Positions 52,653-64,000 of a stretch of DNA of 64,000 nt are shown in pieces; the first letter of the stretch is position 1; each line of letters starts with the position of its first letter. Both the position numbers and the translations under genes were made by a program. This stretch comes from Oxyruncus cristatus (taxonomy: Eukaryota; Chordata; Aves; Passeriformes; Cotingidae). Location: NCBI GenBank assembly GCA_013399855.1, contig VXAY01002371.1:1774367-1838366 (forward strand). Direction: 5' to 3'. Under the pieces are notes generated by a model that saw only the letters and a program-made list of their open reading frames with translations, ran no database searches and was not told the DNA's origin.

Positions 52653-52713
52653 CTTTTTCCTCTCTCTTTTTTTGTTCTCCTTTTTTTTTCCTCTTTTTTT
52701 TTTCTTTCTTTCT
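52653..52713 (+). repeat. Polypyrimidine tract
   Basis: About 60 nt of almost only T and C (one G). It is not followed by a coding exon, so I do not read it as an acceptor region. Confidence 0.85.
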
Positions 52714-53906
52714 GCCTTCTTGGAGCTGTTTTGGCAAGTGGGGGGTAGTTCTTATTTTGACACGTTTGACATTAAGGATAAAATGTGTCCAGTTTAGGAA
52801 GCAGAACAGCTAGTGGAGGAAAAATAAATTCCATCATTTTCTTACAGAAATGAAGAGTATTCTTTCTGGTCCCTCAAATAGAAATAGTTTTTGGGTTCAG
52901 CTCAGGATACACATGAGAATAAACTGCAATTAAAGGGCTTTTTTTAAAGGGAGAGAATTCAGCTATGTTGTAGGCACCATGAAACTTAACATTTTATGGA
53001 TTAAAAAAAAAACCAGCTTATGGCATATATTAAACACAGAATGTGTAATTTACAACCAAGCCAAGAGGAAGTTGTATATTAAAAAAAAACAATAACCACA
53101 TATATGCTGTTATGGGGATCAGTCCTGACTGAAAGGCATATGTATCCAAATGTGGGGTTTTTCTGTGTGGTCAAAATTTCAAAATGAGCGTGTCATTGAA
53201 TGGTCTTGAGTTCATCCAAAGTATGGAAGTGTTTCCATGTGCTACAACACTTGTGCAGAAAAGCAGGAGTATGTACAGCCCTCAAATGTGTGTTGTTACC
53301 TCCTTTCTTCTGCCTGTACAGTTGTAAAGGGGAGATTTGCTGGCCCCATCTCTGTGTCACTCAAACCCACAATTTACTTCTTGACTATGAAGTGTTACAT
53401 CCCTTTGCATTAGTGTCATTATGTCTTGTTCTTCCAGGCTTGCCAAAAAGAATAGAGGATGGGGAGGGAGGTCAATTAGAGGAGTCCTGGCTTCTTTCAG
53501 GGGCAAGTGAGCCAGGGAATGTACTGAATGCAAGGTGTGTTCTTAATGCTACTTGCTTGAGCAGTAAGCAGCTCTTACAACCTAAATTCAATCCCGAAAA
53601 GCCCTGAACTTTCTGTGATATTCAGCTGTCTGCTCTGGCCCTCCTTCCCATCTTATTTACTGCTGGCTCTGTATGAATTCAGATATAATCTCTGGAAACC
53701 ATGGCAGTGTGCTGTATTAGACTCCTGCCAAATGAGATCCTTGGAAAACAAGATGTAGCCCTTGCCACAAAATGAACTTCCACTTTTTAAAATTGTTTGA
53801 GTAAATTGAACTTTGCCTTCCAGTAAGGTTTATTCTGTAGTTTTGTGAAAACCAACAAAAAGAAAGTGGAAAGGAAATTTGTGTGAAGCCTCAAGGAATT
53901 TATTAT

Positions 53907-53966
53907 AGGTAAATTCCGAGAAAAAGTTGACAAATTAAAGGTAAATTCGAGAAAAGGTTGTCAAGT
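53907..53966 (+). repeat. Imperfect 32-nt tandem duplication
   Basis: AGGTAAATTCCGAGAAAAAG followed by TTGACAA at 53907-53933 recurs from 53939 as AGGTAAATTCGAGAAAAGGT followed by TGTCAAG. The copies differ by a one-base deletion and a few substitutions. Confidence 0.85.
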
Positions 53967-56900
53967 GCATAAAATGCATTTGCTTTAATTGTAAAATTAA
54001 TTCAAACCTTCACCTAAGTCCATTTTAACTGAAGTGTAAAAATCTCTCTTGTTTGGGCCAGTGCTGTGAGTGACCTGTTGGTTGTGTTGCATTAGTGTGT
54101 CATTTTGTATGAGGTAAAATTACCTACGGGATCACATTATATTGAAATTGGAACATTCATTTGTAAAGTGAGGAGAAGTCACCAGACACTCAGAGGAAGA
54201 CAATCTGAAGCTGTTCTCTTTTGGTATTGTGATTAGATCTACTTTTCTAAACAGATGGGTTAGTGTGTTCATCACTAGTGCAAGTCGTAGGGACGCATTG
54301 CCAGGTACGTCATATTAGTTTTGTTCTACATATGTAGTAAGTCTGATGCAAGTTACTGCAGTGAGAACTTTAGAAAATAAATCTACTGAGGCAATGTTAA
54401 AAGCAGGTGCTATAGGAGGGCAGTTTCTTATAAATCTGAACAGAGTTGCAGAGTTGGTTATAAACCAACAGAAAACCAACAAAAGTGAAAGGATTTTTGC
54501 AATTTTATGGAAAACAAGCCAAGAACTAATTGACTTTTTTTGTGTTTAAAGATAAAATGGGGAGGGGCATGCCTGTTTAACATGAATGCATCTTGGACCC
54601 ATCCTTTTCTGCTTTATGTATCTTGTGATGAACTGGAGCCCACCTGTGAAAGAAACTGTAGGAGGAATAGACTTACAGAGTAAACTAGCTGCTGAAATGT
54701 TTTTTTTTAAATCTGTAGAAATAATGGAAGAAAAGTATTTCCTAAAAAGGGGAAAAGAGAGAGATCAGGTGTTTCTGCTTTTTCATAACCTCTAAAGAAT
54801 GTTATTTTCAACCCTATATAATTCTAACAGCTCTATATAATTTCCATGGAAGGAAAGATTAATTACATTTAAAATTATCTGGCTTTGGATGCCATGGCAT
54901 ATTGATTCTTAATTCTATGGAGAATGGGTTTTAAGATGCTTATGATAAATTCTTAATAAGTAGTTCTTTGTTGCTGTTTTAAATACGCATTTCTCAGAAA
55001 CATCTTTGTATTCCTTTCATTGTTTGCTTTGGCTATTTAGACTTCGAGGTCTTCTAAATGGGAATTCTGCCTAGTTCACAGGCACCGGGGTAGAATTGTT
55101 CCTGAAGTTAAAGCTACTGAGATGGATGTTGCTTGTACCACGTTAGAGATTATACTTGTTCTCAGGCCTCAGAGAGGTATGATTATAAGGACTGTAATAT
55201 AATTAGTGCTGCTTCATTATTTTTATTTTTTAGCAGGTGTCTTTTGAAGTCATGTTCCTCTCTTCTTTGCATTTTGATGATGAGGTCTGTCTGTTAGTTC
55301 AGCTAGCCTTCCTCTGCTCCTGCTGGCTATGTTTTCCCTTGTGGCTTTGGTACCATCCCTGTTTGCACAGGACATATTTTCCCCTTGGTTTTCCAGTCCC
55401 TCTCGTTCTCCTTCCAACATCTCTTTCTTCTCCCTGTACTGTTTTCCCACGTGTCCTTCAGAAAATAAATAGCTTTTAGAGATACAAAGAATCAACAGCA
55501 AATCTTAAGGTAAAATCAGGAAATGGAATAAAACTAATTTTCAGTCACTCTGGCTGTCTTTGTCACATACTGCCAAGCACCAAGACACACCTATGCAGGT
55601 CACCTCCAGCAATCAGGTGTCAAGGTGTGCTTATGATCTGCTCAGGCCTGGTTGCAGTGACAAATCTTGTCACCTCTTTCATTAATTGGCATCATGGGTT
55701 GGTTCTGGGTGTGTTGTTTTATATCCTTTGGCGGCAGACAACAAACAGTCTTTTGATTCTCCTCCCTGTTGGCATCTGAGAGTCACTGGGATTCACAATA
55801 TCTGGTTGTTTCTCTTACTGAGAAGGGCCCCTTAATTACTTACCCATTTTGTGTATCATTTCATAGGTGGCATATTATTTTCTATCCTGTCTCCAAAGTC
55901 GCATTCTTCTAAATTTTTGGTTTTTTTCCTTCCAGCTGCTAGACTTTAAATGTTTTGATTTTTCTATTTAATAGGGGGTTTTTTACATCTCCAGTAATCA
56001 AAATCAATAATAATTTTCCAAGCAATGTCTTACTTCTCTCCTGAAATGAATGATTGTATTCATTTGAATGCTACATTCATACTTAACTGTTTTTTAGTCT
56101 TTCTCATGCATTCCCTTTGGATTAAGAGTCTTCTCTGAATAAGCCTTCAGCTGATAGTCAGAAACTGTGCACATTTACTGCAATTTGCAGACTCAATTAT
56201 TTAATTATGAAAGTGGTTGTTGATTTCTTAGTGTGCCTATTTGTGCCTTGTGGCATTCATGAAAGATAAATAAGGTACATCATAAATTACCTTACATTAA
56301 GGAGACTGGTTTGTGGGGGGTTGCATATTTTGAAGAGTTTAACTTATATCACAAGTTACTTCATGTACCCTTTGATAAAGGGTGTGAAAAGTATACTTTG
56401 TAAGCTGTTCATTAATTGATATAAAATCTGTTGTGAGGGGGCAGACAAATAAAATGCTAAGCAGTAGATGTTTATTGCACTATGGACATCCTTAGCAACT
56501 CCTAAATGTACTATTCAAAATTAATTTGCAGTGCCATTCTTCCCATTTGATAGGCTATCATACAGTATGTTTGCAGTAACCCCATGTCTTACACAGTGCT
56601 TTTCACCGGTAACTTTCTGAAGTGCTGCAGTGTAGGCATAAGAGACATACAATCTCTGTACTCAGATGAGAAGGAAGTTGTCCATCAAGAGCAACGGAAT
56701 TGGGAAATTACCTGGATTTTGTGGAAATCAAGCTAGTACTGCTAGCAGTAGTACGTGCCACTTTGGGCATTGTTTGAATGATAGTACAGACGGACTCTTG
56801 AAATCCTTTGAGATGTTGAAGCTTGTTATATTTATTCCAAAACATAAGCACAGATTAGCCACTTAAAATGTGGGACACATTTAATGACCCACATGTTAAC

Positions 56901-58847
56901 TGGCAGATGCCATAAATGTGAAGATACTAGAAAGTTACTGACCTGAGTGTGTTTACAAATTCAAGCTTATAATGTCAGAGAAAGACTTGCCAGTCCCTAG
57001 TTAGCTTACAGAGAGGTGAGACAAAGCTCCTGCAGTCCTACAGGACCAACCCTTTGGCCATGGATGAGCCAGAGCAGGGCTGCAGTCTGCATGTGACTGT
57101 GTCTCTGTGCCTGGGGGCAGCCTCATCCCCTTCTGGCTGCAACCTCTCATTCCGGAGAGGAGATGGAATCTGGAGCCCATGGGCAGAAGTTAAGTACAGG
57201 GTGGGAAAGAGACCAAAGATGTAGAATGAGTTGTGGTAGTTTTTGCACTGAATATCTATTCTGTAGTAGTGTTTTCCAACCTGCTGGTGTTAATACACAT
57301 GGGTTAACCCTTTGTGCTCTCTGATGTTCACTTGGTCTTGAGCCTAAGAATGGTGTAAGTTGCTGCTTTGGGTTTTCACTTATTTTAAATAAAATAATAA
57401 TAAAATATGATAACTAGAATCAAGAACCCCATAAACAGCTAAAACCCCCCCACCTTAAATTGTTTGTAATCTAAAGTTTAGCTGTTTATCTGCAATCCTT
57501 TGGAGGGATCTGCCAATCTTTTAGCAAAATTGAAAACAAAATCTTTGTATTTCCCAGCAGAGATTTTTAGTAGCATCTGGGGTATATGTTTTGCTTTCAT
57601 TTTATGTACTGATCCCATAATACATCCTCCAGGCCAATCAGCTGCAAAGCCTGTTTTTTAAAATAGTTTATGGAACACCACTAGTGTAGATGATGCATTA
57701 GGACATAATGCTTCATCTTTTGGAGGTTGTTTTTTAGGGATGATCAGAAGGTAGAGATAACTGCTGATTCAGCAGTGTTTGTAGTATCTCAGAATATTAT
57801 TATTACCCCTTGAGCAAAAAGAAAGGTTTTTGTTGTTTTTCATCTGTTTTGGAAGTATTTAGAGTGCCACCTTTCCCTCCCTAGCTACAGAGTATTTGTG
57901 GCAGTAAAGTAGACTCACTTCTGGTAAATCTTCTAGCATTTATTTTTGAATGAAAAAGCTGCCAATAACATGCTCAAAAGGCTTGATCCTGTACTGATAG
58001 CTCAATGGAGAACAGAGCCTATGTAAAGAGTTATGGTTATAGTGGAATTGCTGTTTGAGTATCAAAATGAGAGACATTTGCTAACTGGCTCCAGCTGCCT
58101 TAACAGAAAAGATAGAGAAGTATGAAGTCCGGAGAAACACAAGTAAATTGAAACATGTGTGCATTTGTATAACATCAGTTAAAGAAAAATATTGCACCCA
58201 TTTGTTTTCAGGACTAATTAAATGAGCCTTAATGCTTTTGACAATAGATGAGGCATTCCTTTTTACTTCCAAATATCAATTCTGTTTGGAAACTTGATTA
58301 GAATTTCAGCAAACCCCGGGTGCCAGCAAAACTTGTGTTTTAATAACCTTCACATATTTCATTTCACATTGTCAGTTTTATCTCTGCCAAAGCACCTATC
58401 ACCTCATGCTGCCAATCCATTTTGGTGCTGGAAACATTTGGAAAGCTTTGTTTTATAGTAAAGACTTGCCCTTGCTTCTAAAATCCCTGTCTCATATTTC
58501 CTGTCTTCATGACAGTCCATTTAGATTCATTCTTTTTCCATTTCATTTCAGTAACCAGAAGCTTTTGAGAGATTTAATGAGTCTTTTCTTTTGGGGAGAA
58601 AGCCCTCTGAAGAAAATTAATGTAGAAAGAAAAAGCAAACATTTTGTTGTGTATGACAGTGCTTGGAAAAGTCCAGTCAGTGTTTTCTGATTACAGCATT
58701 GCTTAGATAATTTGATGGGATTACACAGTTGTTTTTCCTGTGTGTGTGGCCCACATTTTGAATTTGGTGCTGTATTGCTGTAGAGTGTGCTTTTTCTTAA
58801 CAGAAAGAGGATGAGAAGAGCAGAGGAAAATCCACAGTTTTGCAATG

Positions 58848-58891
58848 CTAAGGATTGCAAAAACTAAGGATTGCAAAAACTAAGGATTGCA
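58848..58891 (+). repeat. Tandem repeat, 16-nt unit, three copies
   Basis: CTAAGGATTGCAAAAA occurs twice in tandem with a third partial copy CTAAGGATTGCAAG. The copies are essentially identical, indicating a recent expansion. Confidence 0.9.
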
Positions 58892-61577
58892 AGCTGAATT
58901 GTGATGTTGATGTGTCCTATAGACCAGGTCACTTATATTTAATGGGCTGTAAGTCAGAGAATTTGTTCCTTGTACTGCTGTTTGAGAACTTGGTTCAGGT
59001 AGCAATAGTCATAGTGCCACCAGAGTCATCAGGTTTCTTTGAGTTCTGGGGGATGGACAGGCATGTAGCAAGTGCTGCTTCCATTCACCTACAACATAAG
59101 CCACCTTATGTCCATTGCTGATACACATGCAGAAGTCTGAGATGTTTGTACTGTGAGTAAGCAAATGCATACCCAAGTGGTGGCCACGAGGAAGATGCAG
59201 CTGGCAGTTTTAGTGCAAGCTGATGAGGGAGTCTGAATGTGGCTTGTTAGTCCATGCCGAAATCTTCATTTTCTGATGTTGCACCTGTTGCATTAAAGCT
59301 CACACATGTATGCCTGCCATGCTTGTGGTAGGCATTGGGCATGAGTTACATCCTCATTTTTGCCATGAAGGTCCTGTCTTGTACTATTTTAAGTAGAACT
59401 TTGGAATTAGCAATTTTGTCTAATCAACACCTTTGGAAAATATAACGTTGTTTTAATTTTTTTTGTTTTCTTTTTTCCTAATAGCGAATGTCTTAGGCTG
59501 GAAGCAGTGTATCTTCTTTGTTCTGTGTAAATTGCCTTTTGTATGTCAAATTTGCTTTTATATAGCCTTACTTCTTTTGTAGAGTTTTGTGTTTAGTCTG
59601 TCTTTGGTGCTATATTTAAGATTAAAGTTTGTAATGTTGCTGGCATTAGCTTGTAATTTCAAGCTGGCAAACGCTAAGTATTTGCTGCCATTCCATTTCA
59701 GACGATGTAAGGATTTATTTAAAGGGCACCTTGCAGCCCTACCCACTTTCTCCTCAGAAATAAACCAGGATACAAGCTAGGTTATGAATACCAGTGTGAA
59801 GGACCTTGCTTGTCTTCTATAAAAGTTTTCTTTGTTAACGTTTACTCTTCTACCTTACTCTGGAGATTACAACATTGAAAGTAAATGTTACTTACAACAG
59901 TGAGCACAACAGTATTATCTGTTTTTCTGCCCAATAATTGTTTGTTATCTTTCAAAAAAATGTGTGGTGACTAGCCAGACAGCAAGCAAATGCTGTTTCA
60001 TACACCTGTATGCCAGATGTTTTGCAGATGTGCAAGTACTGCTGCTGCTACTGAACCTGTAGTGAGTGCCATGGCACAATTGATTCAGGAAAAGTATGAA
60101 TTTTCTCTTCGGGTAGGCTGAAAGGACAGTGAAGAGGACAGCTGCCAGTCAAAGGAATTGCATAGCACAATCAAGGAGCAAATATTTTGGCATCTTGTTT
60201 GGGAATATTGCTGACACTGAGAGTTAGGAAGATTTCCTCTGCCTTCTCACAGCTCAAATATTTTCCATGGACTCTCAATGTCTAATGAAATTGAAGTAGG
60301 AATTATTGAAGCTTATAGATAGCATATAGGTGAACTGATTCTACTGATGAAGGGCATAGAGTCAGGTTTTATGAATCTATGTAGGAATTAACAACTATAA
60401 AATTCATGTTATTTTTAAGGGTACCTAGGTATCTAGTTACAAAGTTATCTAATGTTATAAAGCTTGGAAAATCTTCTTATTTTACTTGGTTTTTTTATTC
60501 CTGGAAAGGGCCTTTTTATTTCTTAGGTCTTAAAACTATGGACAGTTTGACAAAGGAAATGGTCTTATCATCACAGTCCCAGTCCATTTTCTTTCTTTAT
60601 GACTCCTGCAGTGATTCTTCTTTACAAAATACTTTGCAGCATTGATTTGAAGTCTGCAAAATTCTGTAGGGAAATAGGTTGTTTTTACTATTGTGTAATC
60701 TTTTATTTGTTTAGAAATAATAATTCACTGCTTTGTATGTCAAAATGAAAGTTCCAGGAACTGATATGCTGCACATGGTATTTGTAGCCAAATCTCAGTG
60801 TACTTGCAGCTGGATTCTGTGTCACATTTTTAAAGAGAGGAAAGAGGATATCACACACTGCTCTGGGAAGGGGGCCAAGGTATAGACATAAAAAGTGGGC
60901 AGACATATGTGCTTTATGGGGAGAGCAGAGGAAGGAGTGTGGTCCTGGAAGTCTGATAGGCATGGACATATTTTGTTTGCTTCAGAAGCCGACTCAAATT
61001 TTGGATTAGCATCTGTAGTCTAGTCACTGACCCAAAGCTTTTAAGGATTTTGAAAGTGTGTTTTTAAGGTGATGGTTTCAGGAGTTTGTTTACTAGTGTC
61101 CGCCCAGTCTGGCAATGAAACAGTTTTCTGTTTGGTTTATTGCTTGGCTTCCCAATTCGTGGAGCTGGGCTGCAAGGATATGATGTGGAAAAGAGAATTA
61201 TAGCCACTGCTATAATCTAACTTGATTTTGAAATGCGGAAGTGAAGAAAAATTATGTCAAACTAGCATCATGATAACCCAGTGTAAGAGACATTAATTGT
61301 TTGAGAGGAGATGGCCAAAATCTTCCCGCTAAAAGACAAACTTTTCCAAAGCGCTGTGGTTATGCTTTTTTAACTCTTTTCATCAATTCCCTTTTTGGTG
61401 CTTTTGAGAAGCGTTGAAGGTAGCACTCTTCCAGGCTGTGGAGTGGAGGAGCCCATTGCATGCTGTGCAGTCCAGCATGAAGATCTGTGACGGTACATCA
61501 TGTGGCACAGTGTGCATGGGAAAGACTGCCCGTGGCTTCAAGTTTGGTAAGCTGGCCATTAGCAGAGCACTGTGCCT

Positions 61578-61587
61578 AATGAACACC
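61578..61587 (+). repeat. Left target-site duplication of the SINE
   Basis: AATGAACACC directly before the tRNA-like head matches AATAAACACC directly after the tail at 9 of 10 positions, as expected for an aged target-primed insertion. Confidence 0.7.
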
Positions 61588-61726
61588 CTGAGATTAGCTC
61601 AGTTGGTTAGAGTGTGATACTAATAAAGCCCAGGTTATGGGTTTGATCCCTGTAGGGGCCATGCACTGAAGAGCTGGACTCAATGATCTTGTGGGTCCCT
61701 TCAAACTCAGAAGATTCTGTGATTCC
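61588..61726 (+). mobile_element. tRNA-Ile-derived SINE with CR1-like tail (TguSINE1-like)
   Basis: The head, 61588-61661, resembles tRNA-Ile(AAT): GATTAGCTCAGTTGGTTAGA (A box inside), an anticodon region CTAATAA, a B-box region GGTTTGATCCC and an acceptor end GGGGCCA. The tail, 61662-61726, carries GAGCTGGACTCAATGATCTT, then GTGGGTCCCTTCAAACTCAG and ends GATTCTGTGATTCC, like the 3' end of CR1 LINEs. A SINE with this head and tail would borrow CR1 reverse transcriptase. Candidate target-site duplications flank it: AATGAACACC and AATAAACACC. The B-box C has become T and acceptor pairing is decayed, so it is an old, probably silent copy and not a working tRNA gene. The family name is from memory. 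Confidence 0.85.
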
Positions 61727-61736
61727 AATAAACACC
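61727..61736 (+). repeat. Right target-site duplication of the SINE
   Basis: AATAAACACC directly follows the CR1-like tail and pairs with the left copy, with one mismatch. This places the 3' boundary of the element at 61726. Confidence 0.7.
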
Positions 61737-64000
61737 TGTTGGCTCAATGGCACATTCGTCTGAATGTACAGGTAGCATTTGCTTCCAAAGATACTGGGGA
61801 TATGCTTTGCCACCTTTATGTTAAGTTGAGCTGTGTATTGGCAGCACGAGCACAATGAACAAGCAGGGAGGACAGCAGTCCTGGACCAACATACAGCTAG
61901 AGGCAGGTCTTCCCCTGGATTTTGGGGAATATTGCCTGTGTTGCTCAGAAAGCAGCTCACACCTTCTGCTTGCTGAATGGATATTTCTACTTTCACATCG
62001 TGCTGTGGAGTCCATTTATTTTCAGTCTCAGGTGTAATATGCTTTTAGTGGAGGGATTTCTCCCTGTGATTGTTTCCTGAATTAGTAGATCTTCCTTCAC
62101 TTTGCCAAGGATCCTCCTTAATAAAGAATCTCATCATCAGTTATTTCTTTCATGTGACTGATCTGTGTAACACGTAGAATTATTGAAAGCTATAAAATTT
62201 GTGTTAGCTGTTTTTCTACATCATGATCCAAATGATTTCAGTAACATCTCAACAGATTCGATGATATAAATTTATTGCTAGTTGCCCACAGTAAACCAAG
62301 AAGCTGCAACTGTGTGTCTAGAGCTCAGACGAAGTTACCCATTTATACGCAGAGTAGTTCAGGGAAAAAACAGCTATAAAATAAGTGTTAATTTTAGTAA
62401 CAATTGCTTTGGGTTTATAATTTTTTTTTTGTAGTTACTACTGTCCATAACTTTTAGTCAATGTTAGTAACATTAGGTTACAACTTCATTTAATCATGTT
62501 TTTAATCCAAACAGCAAAAATGTTGATACTCAGTATTGCTCTGCAGTGAAGTGAGAAAGGAATGACTACTGTGGTAGAACAGTGTGGTGTTAATAACACC
62601 TGATGAACTAGCATAAAGTATCATTTTATTAATTGTTTTAATGAGTCCTTAGATCCTATGATATTTGAAAGAAGGTTAATTGATTTCTTACAACATAACT
62701 GTAATGACCTGTGTTTAAATGCATCATTTGATTTTCATTTCCTTGAAATATCCACTTCTGAGTTTTTCACTCCCCATTCACTCCTCAACACCAATATTCA
62801 GTTCCTCTTGCACTGAAGCTTTTTAAGAGCATTAGCTCAAAGCACAGTGTTTCTTCCTTCTTTACATCCCTTGGGGTTAGGTGTGAATGGGTGCTGTGCT
62901 AAGCACACTCCTCTAGCTAAGTAGAAACGTGACCATCTTGGCTGACGGTTCAGGTGCCAGGTATTGCTAAAAAGTGCTTTTCTGAAATGCATGATCAGCT
63001 GTAATTGGTTTGGCACATTTATATTCTATATTAGTTTCCTCTTGCTTGTATAGACCGTGTGAAGAGCAGTCTGGAAGTGTCACAATTTTATTGTTTCTCA
63101 TTTCATTCCATAAAATAAAGTCGTTTTCATGACTTGCGAGGATGAGTGCCAGCGAGGTGGTCCCACTTCCCTGAAAGGCTGTGTTGAACACAGTGCCTTG
63201 CCCTATAGGCAGGTTACATTACTGCAGTTGGATGCTCTGGAAAGCCCTGCCATAAAGGGAAACGTGGCTGTGGAAACAGTTGTGCTGTAAGTCTCAGAAA
63301 GGCAAGCTGGGGCAAACTCAGCCCACGTGCTCTGTTCTCAGTGCTAACTCTCTGCAGAGCAACTGAGCAAACTTACCCGAGGTTTCTGTTCTAACAAGAC
63401 AAAGTATTGCATTGTGTATTAAAGGGAAAGTTTTAAACTGTTTGGCTTCATCTCCAAATTCAATTTATAGTGCTGGAACATAGAGGTGGGGCATGCATGG
63501 ACTCTGCAGCACACACAGCGACTAATGTGCTGTGAACTACAGGTGCTGCAAGCCAGGAATGGTGGAAGTGTTTCAACATAGTCAACCTTGTCAACTCATC
63601 ATTTTGCTTTGTGATAGCTGATACCATAAAAAAAGGAAAAACCTCTCATATAAATTAAAATCATAAACTGAAAGCTTATGTGTACTAAAGGGCAAAACTT
63701 CACAAGAAATTTTGAATAAAAACTGCAATGCAGTTATTTTTAACTAGTTTCTTTTTTACAAGGAAACATTTCATTCATAGACACTCAGATTAGTGGGAAT
63801 ACCTACCCACACATGACTGACTGTCTGCACACCACCCACCCTTAGTGGCAATACACAATTAGGGATGCTTCCACTTCTGGATTTGTATATGCAGGATAAA
63901 TTTAGTAATTTAAATCAGACTTCAGAAACATTCACAACTAGGTTACATTGTCAAGATTCTGTATACTTTGTCTGGAGTAAGAAGCATTCATGGGGATAAA

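Larger units (their letters stand above)
39139..64000 (+). other. MTHFD1L: Downstream intron of MTHFD1L (partial, at least 24.8 kb)
   Basis: It begins with donor GTGAGT and no acceptor plus coding sequence matching the expected C-terminal residues (starting MSTMPGLP) was found up to the window end, so this is read as one long intron. It carries three CR1 fragments, a tRNA-derived SINE, low-complexity A-rich tracts, a short assembly gap and several small repeats listed separately. The remainder shows no recognisable gene. I cannot fully exclude a small exon overlooked by eye. Confidence 0.72.

Noticed and set aside
53200..53607. 135-codon + strand open frame, cysteine- and leucine-rich
   Set aside because: No recognisable domain, splice context, promoter or signal was found. 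It is probably chance, although it is the longest frame outside CR1.
61588..61661. A functional tRNA-Ile gene
   Set aside because: The CR1-like tail, target duplications, B-box C-to-T change and poor acceptor-stem pairing fit a SINE head.
1..64000. CRISPR arrays, operons or prokaryotic defence systems
   Set aside because: No regularly spaced direct repeats or tightly packed genes are present. Split exons and avian retroelements show vertebrate nuclear DNA.

Overview
This window looks like nuclear DNA of a bird, probably a passerine. It holds an internal 3' part of one protein gene on the + strand, MTHFD1L, the mitochondrial monofunctional C1-tetrahydrofolate synthase (10-formyltetrahydrofolate synthetase). 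The organism call rests on three things: vertebrate-type split exons with GT-AG introns; three fragments of CR1, the main LINE of birds and reptiles; and a short tRNA-Ile-derived SINE with a CR1-like tail, an architecture I recall from passerines (TguSINE1). I name MTHFD1L rather than its cytosolic paralogue MTHFD1 because the spliced protein reads VTAGAPLKKEYTEE, LVADGCCNLQKQIQITQLFG and VVALNVF at paralogue-diagnostic places.

Layout. Positions 1-20302 are intron with AT-rich and low-complexity sequence and no convincing exon. Six coding exons follow at 20303-20442, 22139-22180, 23229-23329, 23749-23926, 37227-37334 and 38986-39138. They join in frame into about 240 residues of the formate-tetrahydrofolate ligase domain, close to but short of the C-terminus. 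Introns between them are about 1.7, 1.05, 0.42, 13.3 and 1.65 kb. From 39139 to the end is the start of a very long intron (at least 24.8 kb); I found no exon for the expected last ~30 residues, which should lie beyond the window.

Mobile DNA sits in the introns: a probable solo ERVL-like LTR (33318-33803) with near-perfect 5-bp target duplication; CR1 fragments at 43461-43773 (-), 48737-48965 (+) and 51257-52020 (-, longest, with a nonsense codon and a frameshift); the SINE at 61588-61726 with a 9/10 target-site duplication; and a tentative retrovirus-like block near 24240-25690. There are several exact or near-exact palindromes and short tandem repeats, and a 3-N assembly gap inside poly-A at 48557-48559.

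The other open reading frames (most under 125 codons) have no splice context, family signature or codon pattern that I can support as genes. I found no bacterial-type operon, CRISPR array, intact RNA gene or clearly new system. The most informative items are the SINE, the solo LTR and the exon structure, including a 42-nt microexon.
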